Below are positions 7,346 to 15,782 of a stretch of DNA of 64,000 nucleotides, in pieces. Numbering within the stretch: the first letter of the stretch is position 1; every line of letters starts with the position of its first letter. Under the pieces are notes generated by a model. The model did no database searches. It was not told the DNA's origin and worked only from the letters and a program-made list of their open reading frames with translations. Position numbers and translations under genes: made by a program. The DNA is taken from positions 1 through 64,000 of the forward strand of contig JAUSQI010000153.1 of NCBI GenBank assembly GCA_030652575.1. The letters are read 5' to 3'. Origin of the DNA: Stagnimonas sp. (GTDB lineage: Bacteria > Pseudomonadota > Gammaproteobacteria > Nevskiales > Nevskiaceae).

Positions 7346-9099
7346 GGCGTCGCCTTTTTGCGCGCGGACAACACCGGCCCCGGCTGGCTGGCGAGCGCGA
7401 TGAGCGTGCGCGGCCCGGCAATGCCATCAGGGCGGGCGCCGATCTGCGATTGCAGGCGCTGCACGTTCTTGCGCAGGGCTTCATCCCAGGTCGCGTCACC
7501 GGTGATGACGTTGGCAGCGCCCAGCCGCGCGGCCAAGCGCTGCCGCAGCCACAGAATCGGCTCGCCGCGAATGTCCGGGCCGATCAGCGTTTCGTCGGTC
7601 TCACGCCGCCAGAGCAGCAGGTATTCGCCGGTCCACAGCGGGTCGAGTGTGGCCACCGGCACGCGCACGCTGCCGCGGGTGCCGAGCAGTGTGGCCTGCT
7701 CGTTGCCGAGCTCGCGCAGCAGCACGTAATGCAGGCTGCCGCCTTCCGAAATTGTCAGCACGGCCGGGCTGTTCATGGCGACCAGATCATTCCATTCGGC
7801 GCTGCCTTTCAGGCACTCCAGCCGCGCCACGCGCAGGGAGTTGCAGGCCCGCTCGCCGCGTTGCAGCTTGAAGCCCGGCTGCCAGAGCTGCGCCAGCCTT
7901 TGCACCAGGCTGTTGAGCGGCGCGTAGGCATCGGCGAGGGCGGAAGGTGGCGCGGCCTGCGGCGTGCTGGCGCTCTGCACGGCTACCGGCTCGGGCGATG
8001 CACTGCGGGGTTCGACGGCATCGGGAACAGGTGATGTCGCCGTGCTGGATGACTCAGCCGATGAAGGTGTGGATGCCGGTTCGCTGAGCGTGCTGGCGGG
8101 TTCCGTCGTGGCGGGCGCGCTGCGCCATTCGCGCATCAGCAGCGTGGCGGCCAGCACCAGCCCGGCCAGCACCAGCACGCCTTCGGCCCAGCGCAGCCAG
8201 CCGCCCGGCACGGTGAGGCGAGGCAGCTGAAAGGTCGGCTTCACCCGCGCGGCAGTCGTCGGCGGGCGGATTCCCGCAATCAGCGACGCGGGCGTGCCGA
8301 ACACTTCGGCCGCCGCCTGGCTGACCATCTCTGGCGTCACCTGCCGCACGCTCTGCGAATAGGCGCCGAGCAGTGCGCGGTCGCAGAGAATGTTGACGAG
8401 GCGCGGGATGCCGCCCGCGTGCTTGTGGATGAGCTTGATCGCCGCCGGGCTGAACAGATCCCGCGCGCCACCGGCCACCTGCAGGCGGTGCGCGATGTAT
8501 TCCATCGTCTCGTCGCCGGAGAGCGGCGTGAGGTGGTAGCGCGCGGTGATGCGCTGGGCGAGCTGGCGCAGGTCCTGCCGCGCCAGCAGCTCGGCCAGCT
8601 CCGGCTGGCCGATGAGCATGATGCGCAGCAGCTTCTCTTTGTCGGTTTCGAGGTTGGTGAGCAGGCGCACCTGTTCCAGCACATCGGGTGCGAGCTGCTG
8701 CGCCTCGTCGATGATGAGCACCGTGCGGCGGCCTGCCGTGTGGCGCTCGATCAGGTAGGCGTTGAGCGCATCCACCAGCGCCTTCAAGGATGGGTTGGCC
8801 TTGTCGTAGCTGATGCCCAGCTCGTCGCAGATGCTCTGCACGAACTCGCGCTCGCTTTGCCTCGGGTTGTGGATCATCGCGACATCGACATTGTCGAGCC
8901 GCTGCGCGAGCAGCGTGCGGATGATGGTGGTCTTGCCGGTGCCCACCTCGCCCGTGAGCTGCACGAAACCGCCGTATTTTCCGGTGCCGTAGAGCAGGTG
9001 GCCGAGTGCCTCCTGATGGCGCGGGCTCATGTAGAGGTAGGCGGGATCAGGGGCGATGGAGAAGGGCATCTCCCGCAGGTTGAAAAATTGGGTGTACAT
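7342..9099 (-). CDS. exeA: ExeA/GspA-type AAA ATPase with peptidoglycan-binding domain
   Basis: A 585-residue protein starting MYTQFFNLREMPFSIAPDP, the hallmark of the ExeA group. The cytoplasmic ATPase domain has Walker A GEVGTGKTT (about residues 50-58) and Walker B VLIIDEAQQL. One membrane helix lies near residues 297-317, followed by a Ser/Thr/Pro-rich linker and a carboxy-terminal peptidoglycan-binding domain (ALRKNVQRLQ ... ARPDGIAGPRTLIAL). By family, ATP hydrolysis drives peptidoglycan remodelling for secretin assembly together with GspB. The pair suggests active type II secretion, and a very large secreted protein is encoded 1.1 kb upstream on the same strand. Confidence 0.9.
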   Translation of the reverse strand: MYTQFFNLREMPFSIAPDPAYLYMSPRHQEALGHLLYGTGKYGGFVQLTGEVGTGKTTIIRTLLAQRLDNVDVAMIHNPRQSEREFVQSICDELGISYDKANPSLKALVDALNAYLIERHTAGRRTVLIIDEAQQLAPDVLEQVRLLTNLETDKEKLLRIMLIGQPELAELLARQDLRQLAQRITARYHLTPLSGDETMEYIAHRLQVAGGARDLFSPAAIKLIHKHAGGIPRLVNILCDRALLGAYSQSVRQVTPEMVSQAAAEVFGTPASLIAGIRPPTTAARVKPTFQLPRLTVPGGWLRWAEGVLVLAGLVLAATLLMREWRSAPATTEPASTLSEPASTPSSAESSSTATSPVPDAVEPRSASPEPVAVQSASTPQAAPPSALADAYAPLNSLVQRLAQLWQPGFKLQRGERACNSLRVARLECLKGSAEWNDLVAMNSPAVLTISEGGSLHYVLLRELGNEQATLLGTRGSVRVPVATLDPLWTGEYLLLWRRETDETLIGPDIRGEPILWLRQRLAARLGAANVITGDATWDEALRKNVQRLQSQIGARPDGIAGPRTLIALASQPGPVLSARKKATP

Positions 9100-9109
9100 G
9101 CCGCTGATT

Positions 9110-9562
9110 CTACGCAGGCAGCCGCATTTTCACGTGCGGAATGCCGTCTTCCAGCTCGGGTTCGGTTTCGGTGACGAAACCGAAGCTCGAATAGAAGCGC
9201 TCCAGATGGGCTTGAGCCCAGATCAGGTTCGGCAGGGCGGGGTAGTGCTCACGCGCGCCGCGCACGCTCTCGGCCATCAGCCGGCGGCCGGCACCGGTCG
9301 AGCGCACGGCGCTGCTGACGACCACGCGGCCGATCGAAGGCTCGATGTATTTCTCGCCCGGCGGCAGTAGGCGCGTGTAGCCGATGAGCTGGCCGGTGGC
9401 GTCGTGCATCAACAGGTGCAGCGCGTTCTGGTCGTGGTCGTCGAGGTCGAGAAAGACGCAGTTCTGCTCCACCACGAAGATTTCACTGCGCAGCTTGAGC
9501 AGCGCGTACAGCTCGGTGTTGGTGAGTGCGTCGAAGTGTTTCCAGCAGAAGGTTTCGGTCAT
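9110..9562 (-). CDS. elaA: ElaA-type GNAT acetyltransferase
   Basis: A 150-residue cytoplasmic GCN5-related acyltransferase. Features of the ElaA group are LYALLKLRSEIFVVEQNCVF near the start, the core GYTRLLPPG, IGRVVVSSAVRSTGAGRRLM (acyl-CoA-binding R/QxxGxG/A loop as RSTGAG), and FYSSFGFVTETEPELEDGIPH. The acceptor is unknown for the family. It is encoded 10 nt before exeA on the same strand, so it may share its transcript, but no functional link is known. Confidence 0.88.
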   Translation of the reverse strand: MTETFCWKHFDALTNTELYALLKLRSEIFVVEQNCVFLDLDDHDQNALHLLMHDATGQLIGYTRLLPPGEKYIEPSIGRVVVSSAVRSTGAGRRLMAESVRGAREHYPALPNLIWAQAHLERFYSSFGFVTETEPELEDGIPHVKMRLPA

Positions 9563-9576
9563 GGCACGCGGCAGTG

Positions 9577-9610
9577 AAAACGAAAACGGCGCGGACAGAC
9601 GCCGCGCCGC
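9577..9610 (-). terminator. Rho-independent terminator for the barrel/giant-protein operon
   Basis: Read on the minus strand, GGCGCGG (9610-9604) pairs with CCGCGCC (9596-9590) and is followed by GTTTTCGTTTTC. It lies 17 nt past the end of the outer-membrane barrel gene. Confidence 0.75.
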
Positions 9611-9627
9611 AGTCTACCGGTGCGCCA

Positions 9628-10242
9628 CTATTTGCCGAAGCGATATTCCACGCCCGCATGCAGCAGCTGCACCGTGCCGCGATCGCCTTGGTGGAAGGCG
9701 TCGCCGCCCACGGCCAGCGACCACGGCCCGCTGAGCGCGTACTGCGCGGCGAATCCCAGCATCAGGCCGCCGCCTTTGGAGGTGCTGCTGTCCTGCACCG
9801 TGCCGCGCACGGGTTCGTCCAGCTGCCAGCCGAAGGCACCGAGGCGCGTCACCAGCGACCACCGCGGGGTGATGGGCAGGTCCTGTCGCAAGGCAAGGCC
9901 GACGAATTCGCCGCCCGCAGGCCGCGTCTGCACCAGATCGGTCGCCAGTGCGCCGGCGTTGCCGCTGCCGCCCTGCAGCGTGGCGCGGTAGCGCCCGAGG
10001 GTGCCCAGCGATGCCTCAAGGCTCAGCAGGCGGCTTGCGCGATAGCCCAGGCTGACGATGCCGGCGGTGTCGCGGCTGTCCACGCTCGCATCCACCGCAT
10101 GGCCGCGCGCCGACAGCGCCGCTTGCAGGTCGCCCGCGCCGTGGTCGTTGCGGGTGAGGCCGCCGCGCAGGCCCGTCATCCATTCGGCCTGCGCCAGCGT
10201 GGGCAGGGTGGCGGCAAGCAAAAGCAGGGTCGTGCGCTTCAT
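9628..10242 (-). CDS. Small outer-membrane beta-barrel protein
   Basis: A 204-residue exported protein with signal peptide MKRTTLLLLAATLPTLAQA, then short amphipathic strands and a final strand ending in VQLLHAGVEYRFGK, typical of 8-stranded OmpA/OmpW-like barrels (OMP_b-brl type). The product is probably an outer-membrane protein; no enzyme motif is visible. Its ATG overlaps the stop of the 1571-residue secreted protein (ATGA at 10239-10242), so the two are translationally coupled and are likely to act together, for instance as surface partner or anchor. That partnership is inference. Confidence 0.75.
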   Translation of the reverse strand: MKRTTLLLLAATLPTLAQAEWMTGLRGGLTRNDHGAGDLQAALSARGHAVDASVDSRDTAGIVSLGYRASRLLSLEASLGTLGRYRATLQGGSGNAGALATDLVQTRPAGGEFVGLALRQDLPITPRWSLVTRLGAFGWQLDEPVRGTVQDSSTSKGGGLMLGFAAQYALSGPWSLAVGGDAFHQGDRGTVQLLHAGVEYRFGK

Positions 10243-13200
10243 GCGGTTTCTCCTTGGCGACGACGACGGCAGGCCAGCGCCGCCAGCAAGGGCAGCAGGC
10301 CCAGCAGCCCCAGGCTGCCGCCGCCGGTGGTGAGAGTGACGGCATCGGTCTCGATCACCGGCCCGCCCGGATCGCGGATGCGACCGGCGACCGGGTCGTG
10401 GTCGCCACGGCCGTTGTCGCGCAGCTGCAGCGCCACTGTGTCACCGCTGATCTGCGCCCCGGTGCCCGTCGCCGCGTCGAAGTTGAAGCGGTAGTAATGG
10501 TCGAAGGCGATGCCGGGCTCGGTGCCGAACTTGTAGTAGCTGTTCGGGTTGCTGCCGGGCGGCAGCTGCACTGTCACGGTCACCGCCGCGCCCGGTGTGA
10601 CGCCTTCGACATCGAAGGCGAACACACCGCTGGTGAAGCGCACGTTGGCGGGTGCACCGGCGGGGGTCGGCACCAGCCGCACGTTCACCAGCGTGCCCAT
10701 CGTCGTGGTGAACACGATCGGTCGGTTGCCCGCATCCATCAGCTGCACGGTGGAACCACCGGCCGGCGGCGGGCTGGTGGCAGCCGCACTCGCCACGTCG
10801 AAGGTGTCCGAAACCCCACCCACCGTCAGCGTCGCCTGCGCGCTCTGCCCCGCCGCCGCTGCAACCAGCCGCAGCTGCACGGTCTGGCCGTTGCTGATCT
10901 GCCCGGCCTGCGCCGCGAAGGCCCCGCCATCGACGCTGTATTCGCCGCCCTGCACCGAGATCGCCGCCGGCGCATTGATGCCACTGACCGTGATGGCGTT
11001 GGAGCTGACCGTCGCCCCTGCCATCACATCGGTCTGATCCATGAAGCGGAAGGCATCCGGCGTGGTGTCGCTGGCGGGCGGTACCTGCTGGGCGCGGGTG
11101 CTGCTGGTGAAGCTGCCTGTCACGCCGCCGATGCTCAGCGTGGTGACGGTCGTGGTGCTGAACATCAGCGAGGCGGTGTGGCGCAGCTGCACCGTGTCGC
11201 CGTTGGCCAGCGTGCCCGCCGCACTGCCGTAGCTGCCGCCATTGATGCGGTAATCGCCGCCCTGCACGGTGACGGCAGCGGCGCTGTCGATGCCGCGGAT
11301 CGTCACGCTCTCGCTCTCCACCACCGCGCCGGGTTCGGTGTCGCTGCGCGGGGCAAAACCGAAGGCATCCGGCGTGGTGTCGGCCGGTGGCGGTGTGGGC
11401 GTGTTGTCGGCCGTGGTGCTGCTGAAGGTGGCCATCACGCCGCCGACATTGAGCACGGTCTGCACCGTGCCTGCACCCGTCGCGGCCGCAGTGTGCTGCA
11501 CGCAGACCGTCTGCCCGTTGGTGATGCTGCCCGCAGCATCGGTGAAGCTCTGCGTGCAGCCGATGGAATAGCGGCCGCCCGCCACCATGACGGCGGTGGG
11601 TGCGTCGATACCGGAGATGGAGACGGTGTTGGAGGTGACGACGGCATTCACCGCGACACCGGTCTGCGCCGCAAAGGCGAAGGCATCCGGTGTGGTATCG
11701 GCGCCACTACCGCCCCCCGAGGTCGCCACCGGCAGGACGCGCGTGCGAAGACCGTAGCTGTCGTTGACGTTGCCGTTGCTGCACTGACCTGCGATCAGCG
11801 CGCGGCCCTGGGGGTCGAGATTCGCCCCCGTGGTGCCGGCGCCGTTGGCGCACGGGCGGTTGGCGGCGGTCACCCCGTCGAGGAAGACGCGCGTGCCGTT
11901 GTTGCCGAAACTGGTGTTGCGCGAGCCGTCCGGGTTGAGCAGCGTCAGCTGCGGCGCGCCGAGGCTGTTCTGACTGCCGCGCTCGGTGACCAGCAGGCTG
12001 CCGTCACTGCGGAAGGCGAGGTCGAGCCCGGTGATCTGGTCGACAAAACCCGTGGTGCCGAAGCGGGTCACCCGCGTGCCGGCCGGCGTGTACAGCGTCA
12101 CCCGACCCACATCGTTGACCAGTGTCGCAAACTGGCCGTCGGCGCGACGGGCGAGGCCGATGTCGAAGCCGCCGGTGGGAATCTCGCCGCCGTTGCCGAA
12201 CGCCGTATCGCGCGAGCCGTCGGCGTTGAGCCGCAGCAACAGGGCGCGCTGGCTGTTGCCGCTGCCGGTTTCGCCCGCGACCAGGAACGCGGTGCCGTCC
12301 GCCACCACATTGGTTGCCCGGCCGATGGATTCCGGCAACTGGAACATGCCGTCGCCGTCGAAGCCGGTGTCGAAGCTGCCGTCGCCGTTGAGACGCCAGA
12401 CCGCGAAGGGATTGCTCTGGCCGCTGAAACGCGCCTCGCCAGCGACGACGATGTCGCCGTCGCTGGTGACGTCTATGCCGGCGCAGGCGGACTGCGGCGT
12501 GAGCGGAGCGGGAATGCCGACCACGCCGCTGCCGCCGAAGCCCGCATCCAGCGAGCCGTCGGTGTTCAGGCGCACGATCTGGCATTGCGCGATGTCGTTC
12601 ACCGACATCGACAGCGCCATCACCAGCTTGCCGTCGGCCTGCAGAGCCAGCGCATCCTTGTTGACGCGGTCGATGCGCTGGTTGGTCAGCAGCGACACCA
12701 GGCCGTTGCTGCCGTAGCCGGTGTCGAGCGTGCCTTCGGCGGTGAAGCGCGCCAGGCGCACGCCATCGACGATGGCATTGGTCGACAGCACGATCAGGCG
12801 GCCCTGGGCATCGACGAGGCTGTCGAAGGCGTCGCCGGAAGGCTCGGGGATGATGCCGACGCCATCGCCGTCGTACGAGGGATCGAGGTCGGGATCGGGC
12901 CCGGCCGCCGCCGCGCAGTTGACGCCGCCGGTGTAGCTGCCGCTGCCCAGCGCACCAGCCACATATACGCCCGCGCCTTCGAGGCCGACAAAGGCCGTGC
13001 CGTCGGCCGCGAAGCCCAGGCTCAGCAGGCCGCGCCGGGCGCTCGGGTCTGCGGCCGGTATCGGCAGATTGCCGTTCTCGTCGGTCCAGCTGGTGCCACC
13101 GTTGGTGGTGCTGAACAGGCCAGCCTGCTTCGAGAGCAGGTAGATCGTGCCGTTCGGCCCCTTCTCGAAGCGCAGGTTGGCCAAGCCGAGGTTGATCTGG

Positions 13201-14954
13201 TCCTGCGGCAGGCCTGTGCTGCGCCGCGTCCAGGTATTGCCGGCGTCAGCCGAGACGTAAACGCCGGGCGGCCCGGCGGGTGCGGTGGTGGTGACGAGGT
13301 AGACGTTGCCGACGCCATCGCCGATCACCGAACCGTAGAAAGCTGGGTTGGGCAGGCCGTTGCCGGCCACGTTGTCGATGCGCGTCACCGCCGTCTGGCC
13401 TGCGAGACGGCGGTAGACGCCCCCATCGTTGCTGAGCAGGAACAGGTTGCCGTTCTGGTCGGCGGCGATGTCCTGGCCGTTGCCGACGTTGACATTGGCA
13501 ATCGAACTCCAGCGTTCGCCGCCGCTATCCGAGAACATGAAGGCGAGGCCGCCGTTGCTGGTGCCGATCGCCGAGGAGTACAGGATGCCCGCGTGCTCGG
13601 TGATGCGGGTGATGGCCGGCTGCTGGTTGGTGGCGAACGCCGACCAGGTGGCACCGCCATCGGTGGACGAGTACAGATTGGGCCGGTTGGCATCGCGGAG
13701 GATGTTGGCGGCGAGGATGCGCTGGCTGCCGGCAGGCTTGAAGAACTGCTGGATGTCGGTGCTTTGCAGGGTGTAGTTGGTGGTGACCCAGGTCGAACCG
13801 CCGCTGGTCGTGCACTGGTTGCCGCTGCCGCGCCCGGCCGCCAGCAGCGAGCCGGGCCCGCCGAACACCGAGTTGACCACGCCCGCATCCAGCCCCTTGT
13901 TCATCGGCGCCCAGCTGATGCCGTCCGTGCTCTGCCAGACGCCCGCACCGTTGAAGCCCGCAAGCAGCCGCCCGCCCGAGACCGCCCGGATCACCGGCAC
14001 CGCCGCACCCTGCTGGTTGAGCGGCGCGCCCGCGACGTTGAGATTGGCGACGGAAGTCCAGGCCGCACCGCCGTTGGTGCTGCGGCGCAGGCTGGCGGTG
14101 ATGGCGGTGTTGCTGCCCTGGCCCACCAGCACGCTGCCGTCTGCTGCGACCACCGCCGAATGGATGCCGTGGGCCACCGCCGAGAAGAAGGTGGCCCGAC
14201 GGGTCCAGTTCACGCCCGCATCGGTGGTCCTGTAGACGTCGCCGGAGGTCATGAAGGCGAGCATCGCGCCGTTGGCGTCGGCCGCGAAAGTGATCGGTGC
14301 GCCGGCCGGCAGGCCTGTTTCGCGCTTGCTCCAGTTGGCCCCGCCGTCCACCGACACGTAGACGCGGTTGCCGGGGTCGGTCGTCGCCGCATAGAGGTTG
14401 CCGGCCGAGTCCTGCTTGACCAGCCGCACCTGCGCAAAGCGTGTGCCCAGCACCACCGTGCCCGCCATGCCGTTGCTCGCCTCGCTCCAGGTGGCCCCGT
14501 CGTCGGTGCTGCGGAACAGCGCGCTGGCAGAGAGCAGCAGCGTGCCGTTTGCGGTGCGCAGCAGGCTCTGTGCCTGCGCATTGCTGTTGGTCGCGAACGG
14601 GATGCCGCTGCTGGAATCCGTCCAGCTGCCGGCGGCGAAGCGGAACAGTGCCGTGGGTGTGACGGCGATCGGTGTGCCGTTGGCGGCGAGCACCAGATCG
14701 GCCAGGTCGAAGCGCGTCAGGCCGCTGTTGCGTGCCGTCCATTGCGTGCCGTCAGCGCTCGAATACACACCGCCACCCCGTGCGGCCAGCCACAGCGTGT
14801 TGTCGCCGGCCTGGTCGAGCCCCACCACCCAGGCTCCTTCCGGGCCTGGGGTTTTCTGCCAGGTGAAGGCCGAGGCCGGCATTGCCAGCAGCAGCGTGGC
14901 AAGAAAGGCGAAGACGGTGGCGAGCAGTAGTGTGACGGGTGCGAGACAGCGCAT
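10239..14954 (-). CDS. 1571-residue secreted modular protein (sortilin/BNR-like, delta-60, three repeats, choice-of-anchor U, sorting tail)
   Basis: A very large exported protein. Signal peptide: about residues 1-30 (ends MPASAFTW). Residues ~30-660 carry repeated Asp-box/BNR-like blades (FRSTDDGATWSE, VSVDGGANWSK, STDGGATWSAF, VSADAGNTWTRR) as in sortilin-type propellers. Residues ~690-1060 hold delta-60 repeats (LARFTAEGTLDTGYG, VRLNTDGSLDAGFG). Then come three ~105-residue repeats, each opening DTTPDAF. Residues ~1400-1540 match the choice-of-anchor U type. The tail GGGSLGLLGLLPLLAALACR plus an Arg cluster is a GlyGly-CTERM-like sorting signal. No enzyme motif is seen. ExeA/GspB nearby fit export by type II secretion. 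A CCCCWGWWCNGG site lies 61 nt upstream. Confidence 0.85.
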   Translation of the reverse strand: MRCLAPVTLLLATVFAFLATLLLAMPASAFTWQKTPGPEGAWVVGLDQAGDNTLWLAARGGGVYSSADGTQWTARNSGLTRFDLADLVLAANGTPIAVTPTALFRFAAGSWTDSSSGIPFATNSNAQAQSLLRTANGTLLLSASALFRSTDDGATWSEASNGMAGTVVLGTRFAQVRLVKQDSAGNLYAATTDPGNRVYVSVDGGANWSKRETGLPAGAPITFAADANGAMLAFMTSGDVYRTTDAGVNWTRRATFFSAVAHGIHSAVVAADGSVLVGQGSNTAITASLRRSTNGGAAWTSVANLNVAGAPLNQQGAAVPVIRAVSGGRLLAGFNGAGVWQSTDGISWAPMNKGLDAGVVNSVFGGPGSLLAAGRGSGNQCTTSGGSTWVTTNYTLQSTDIQQFFKPAGSQRILAANILRDANRPNLYSSTDGGATWSAFATNQQPAITRITEHAGILYSSAIGTSNGGLAFMFSDSGGERWSSIANVNVGNGQDIAADQNGNLFLLSNDGGVYRRLAGQTAVTRIDNVAGNGLPNPAFYGSVIGDGVGNVYLVTTTAPAGPPGVYVSADAGNTWTRRSTGLPQDQINLGLANLRFEKGPNGTIYLLSKQAGLFSTTNGGTSWTDENGNLPIPAADPSARRGLLSLGFAADGTAFVGLEGAGVYVAGALGSGSYTGGVNCAAAAGPDPDLDPSYDGDGVGIIPEPSGDAFDSLVDAQGRLIVLSTNAIVDGVRLARFTAEGTLDTGYGSNGLVSLLTNQRIDRVNKDALALQADGKLVMALSMSVNDIAQCQIVRLNTDGSLDAGFGGSGVVGIPAPLTPQSACAGIDVTSDGDIVVAGEARFSGQSNPFAVWRLNGDGSFDTGFDGDGMFQLPESIGRATNVVADGTAFLVAGETGSGNSQRALLLRLNADGSRDTAFGNGGEIPTGGFDIGLARRADGQFATLVNDVGRVTLYTPAGTRVTRFGTTGFVDQITGLDLAFRSDGSLLVTERGSQNSLGAPQLTLLNPDGSRNTSFGNNGTRVFLDGVTAANRPCANGAGTTGANLDPQGRALIAGQCSNGNVNDSYGLRTRVLPVATSGGGSGADTTPDAFAFAAQTGVAVNAVVTSNTVSISGIDAPTAVMVAGGRYSIGCTQSFTDAAGSITNGQTVCVQHTAAATGAGTVQTVLNVGGVMATFSSTTADNTPTPPPADTTPDAFGFAPRSDTEPGAVVESESVTIRGIDSAAAVTVQGGDYRINGGSYGSAAGTLANGDTVQLRHTASLMFSTTTVTTLSIGGVTGSFTSSTRAQQVPPASDTTPDAFRFMDQTDVMAGATVSSNAITVSGINAPAAISVQGGEYSVDGGAFAAQAGQISNGQTVQLRLVAAAAGQSAQATLTVGGVSDTFDVASAAATSPPPAGGSTVQLMDAGNRPIVFTTTMGTLVNVRLVPTPAGAPANVRFTSGVFAFDVEGVTPGAAVTVTVQLPPGSNPNSYYKFGTEPGIAFDHYYRFNFDAATGTGAQISGDTVALQLRDNGRGDHDPVAGRIRDPGGPVIETDAVTLTTGGGSLGLLGLLPLLAALACRRRRQGETA

Positions 14955-15010
14955 GACGAACTCCTGGCAGGTAGGCGCACAGAAGGTTGCGAGCTGGCAG
15001 GCGGGGAAAC

Positions 15011-15030
15011 ACTCCCCCGATCTGGGGAGT
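15011..15030 (-). promoter_or_regulatory. Inverted-repeat operator candidate (site A)
   Basis: ACTCCCCCGATCTGGGGAGT is a perfect 7-bp inverted repeat with a 6-nt spacer. Read toward the giant secreted gene it contains CCCCAGATCGGG and ends 61 nt before that gene's ATG. It starts 3 nt after the stop of the response-regulator gene. The same 12-nt pattern recurs at 18859, 22701 and 31492. It has no T-run, so a terminator is less likely. Confidence 0.55.
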
Positions 15031-15032
15031 TG

Positions 15033-15683
15033 CTAAGCGAGGCCGAGATGGCGCGCGGCCAGCACCGCCTCCGCGCGGCTGGCGACGGCGAGCTTGCGGT
15101 AGACCGCCTTGATGTGCGTGTGCGCCGTGTGCGGGCTGATCACCATCGCCTTCGCCGCCTGCGGCACCGAATAGCCCTTGCTCACCAGTTGCAGCACCTC
15201 GCGCTCGCGTTCGGTCAGGCCATCATTTGCCGGGGCAGGTACCGTCACCGGCGGCAGATTGAAGTGCGACAGCAGTCGGCGCGCCACGCCAGGCGAGAGC
15301 GGCGGCTGGCCGGCCTGCATGGCGAGCAGCATGGCGGTCAGCTGGTCGCGCGATTGATCTTTCAGCACATAGCCGCTGGCCCCGAGCCGCAAGGCGGCAA
15401 ACAGGTGCTCGTCGTCATCGAAGATGGTGGTGACCACGCAGCGGCTGGCGGGGTGATCGCGCCGCAGCGCCTCCAGCACCACCATGCCGGAGCCATCCGG
15501 CAGGCCCAGGTCGAGCAGCAGCAACTCGGCCGGGGCCTCTGCAAGTGCAGCCAGGGACTCGGCCACGCTGCCGGCGGTGCGCAGGCGGGCCTCCGGGAAG
15601 GCGGCCTGCGCCGCCTGCGCCAGCCAGTCCAGCGTGGTCGGCAGGTCCTCGATGATGAGCAGGGTGGTCGGGGCGGGAAGCAT
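15033..15683 (-). CDS. NarL/FixJ-type response regulator (first copy)
   Basis: A 216-residue response regulator. The receiver domain (about 7-125) has acidic residues in IIEDL, the phospho-acceptor Asp in LLLDLGLPDGSG, a Thr in VVTTIFDDDEHLF and the Lys in GYVLKDQ. The LuxR-type DNA-binding domain is about 150-212 (LTEREREVLQLVSKGYSVPQ ... HTHIKAVYRKLAVASRAEAV). It is transcribed divergently from the Ser/Thr kinase-histidine kinase pair (99-nt gap) and is probably phosphorylated by that histidine kinase. It closely resembles the second regulator at 30769-31416, including the unusual HLFxALRxGAxGYxLKDQ segment. Confidence 0.93.
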   Translation of the reverse strand: MLPAPTTLLIIEDLPTTLDWLAQAAQAAFPEARLRTAGSVAESLAALAEAPAELLLLDLGLPDGSGMVVLEALRRDHPASRCVVTTIFDDDEHLFAALRLGASGYVLKDQSRDQLTAMLLAMQAGQPPLSPGVARRLLSHFNLPPVTVPAPANDGLTEREREVLQLVSKGYSVPQAAKAMVISPHTAHTHIKAVYRKLAVASRAEAVLAARHLGLA

Positions 15684-15782
15684 GGCGGTAGATTAGCGGA
15701 AGCTCGTACGGCGGTTGCCGATTGGCGCACCAAACCGGTGCCGAAGTGCGAAGCCGGTAAATAAAACAACAAGGAGGAGCGG

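Noticed and set aside
10254-14930. Open frame of about 1558 codons on the strand opposite the giant secreted protein
   Set aside because: It is the mirror of a real gene in GC-rich DNA, full of Arg/Gly/Ala/His with no motif; the minus-strand frame has a signal peptide and clear domains.
15011-15030. Site A as a plain terminator of the response-regulator gene
   Set aside because: It lies 3 nt after the stop, but there is no T-run, and the same sequence occurs upstream of other genes in matching orientation. Not fully excluded.
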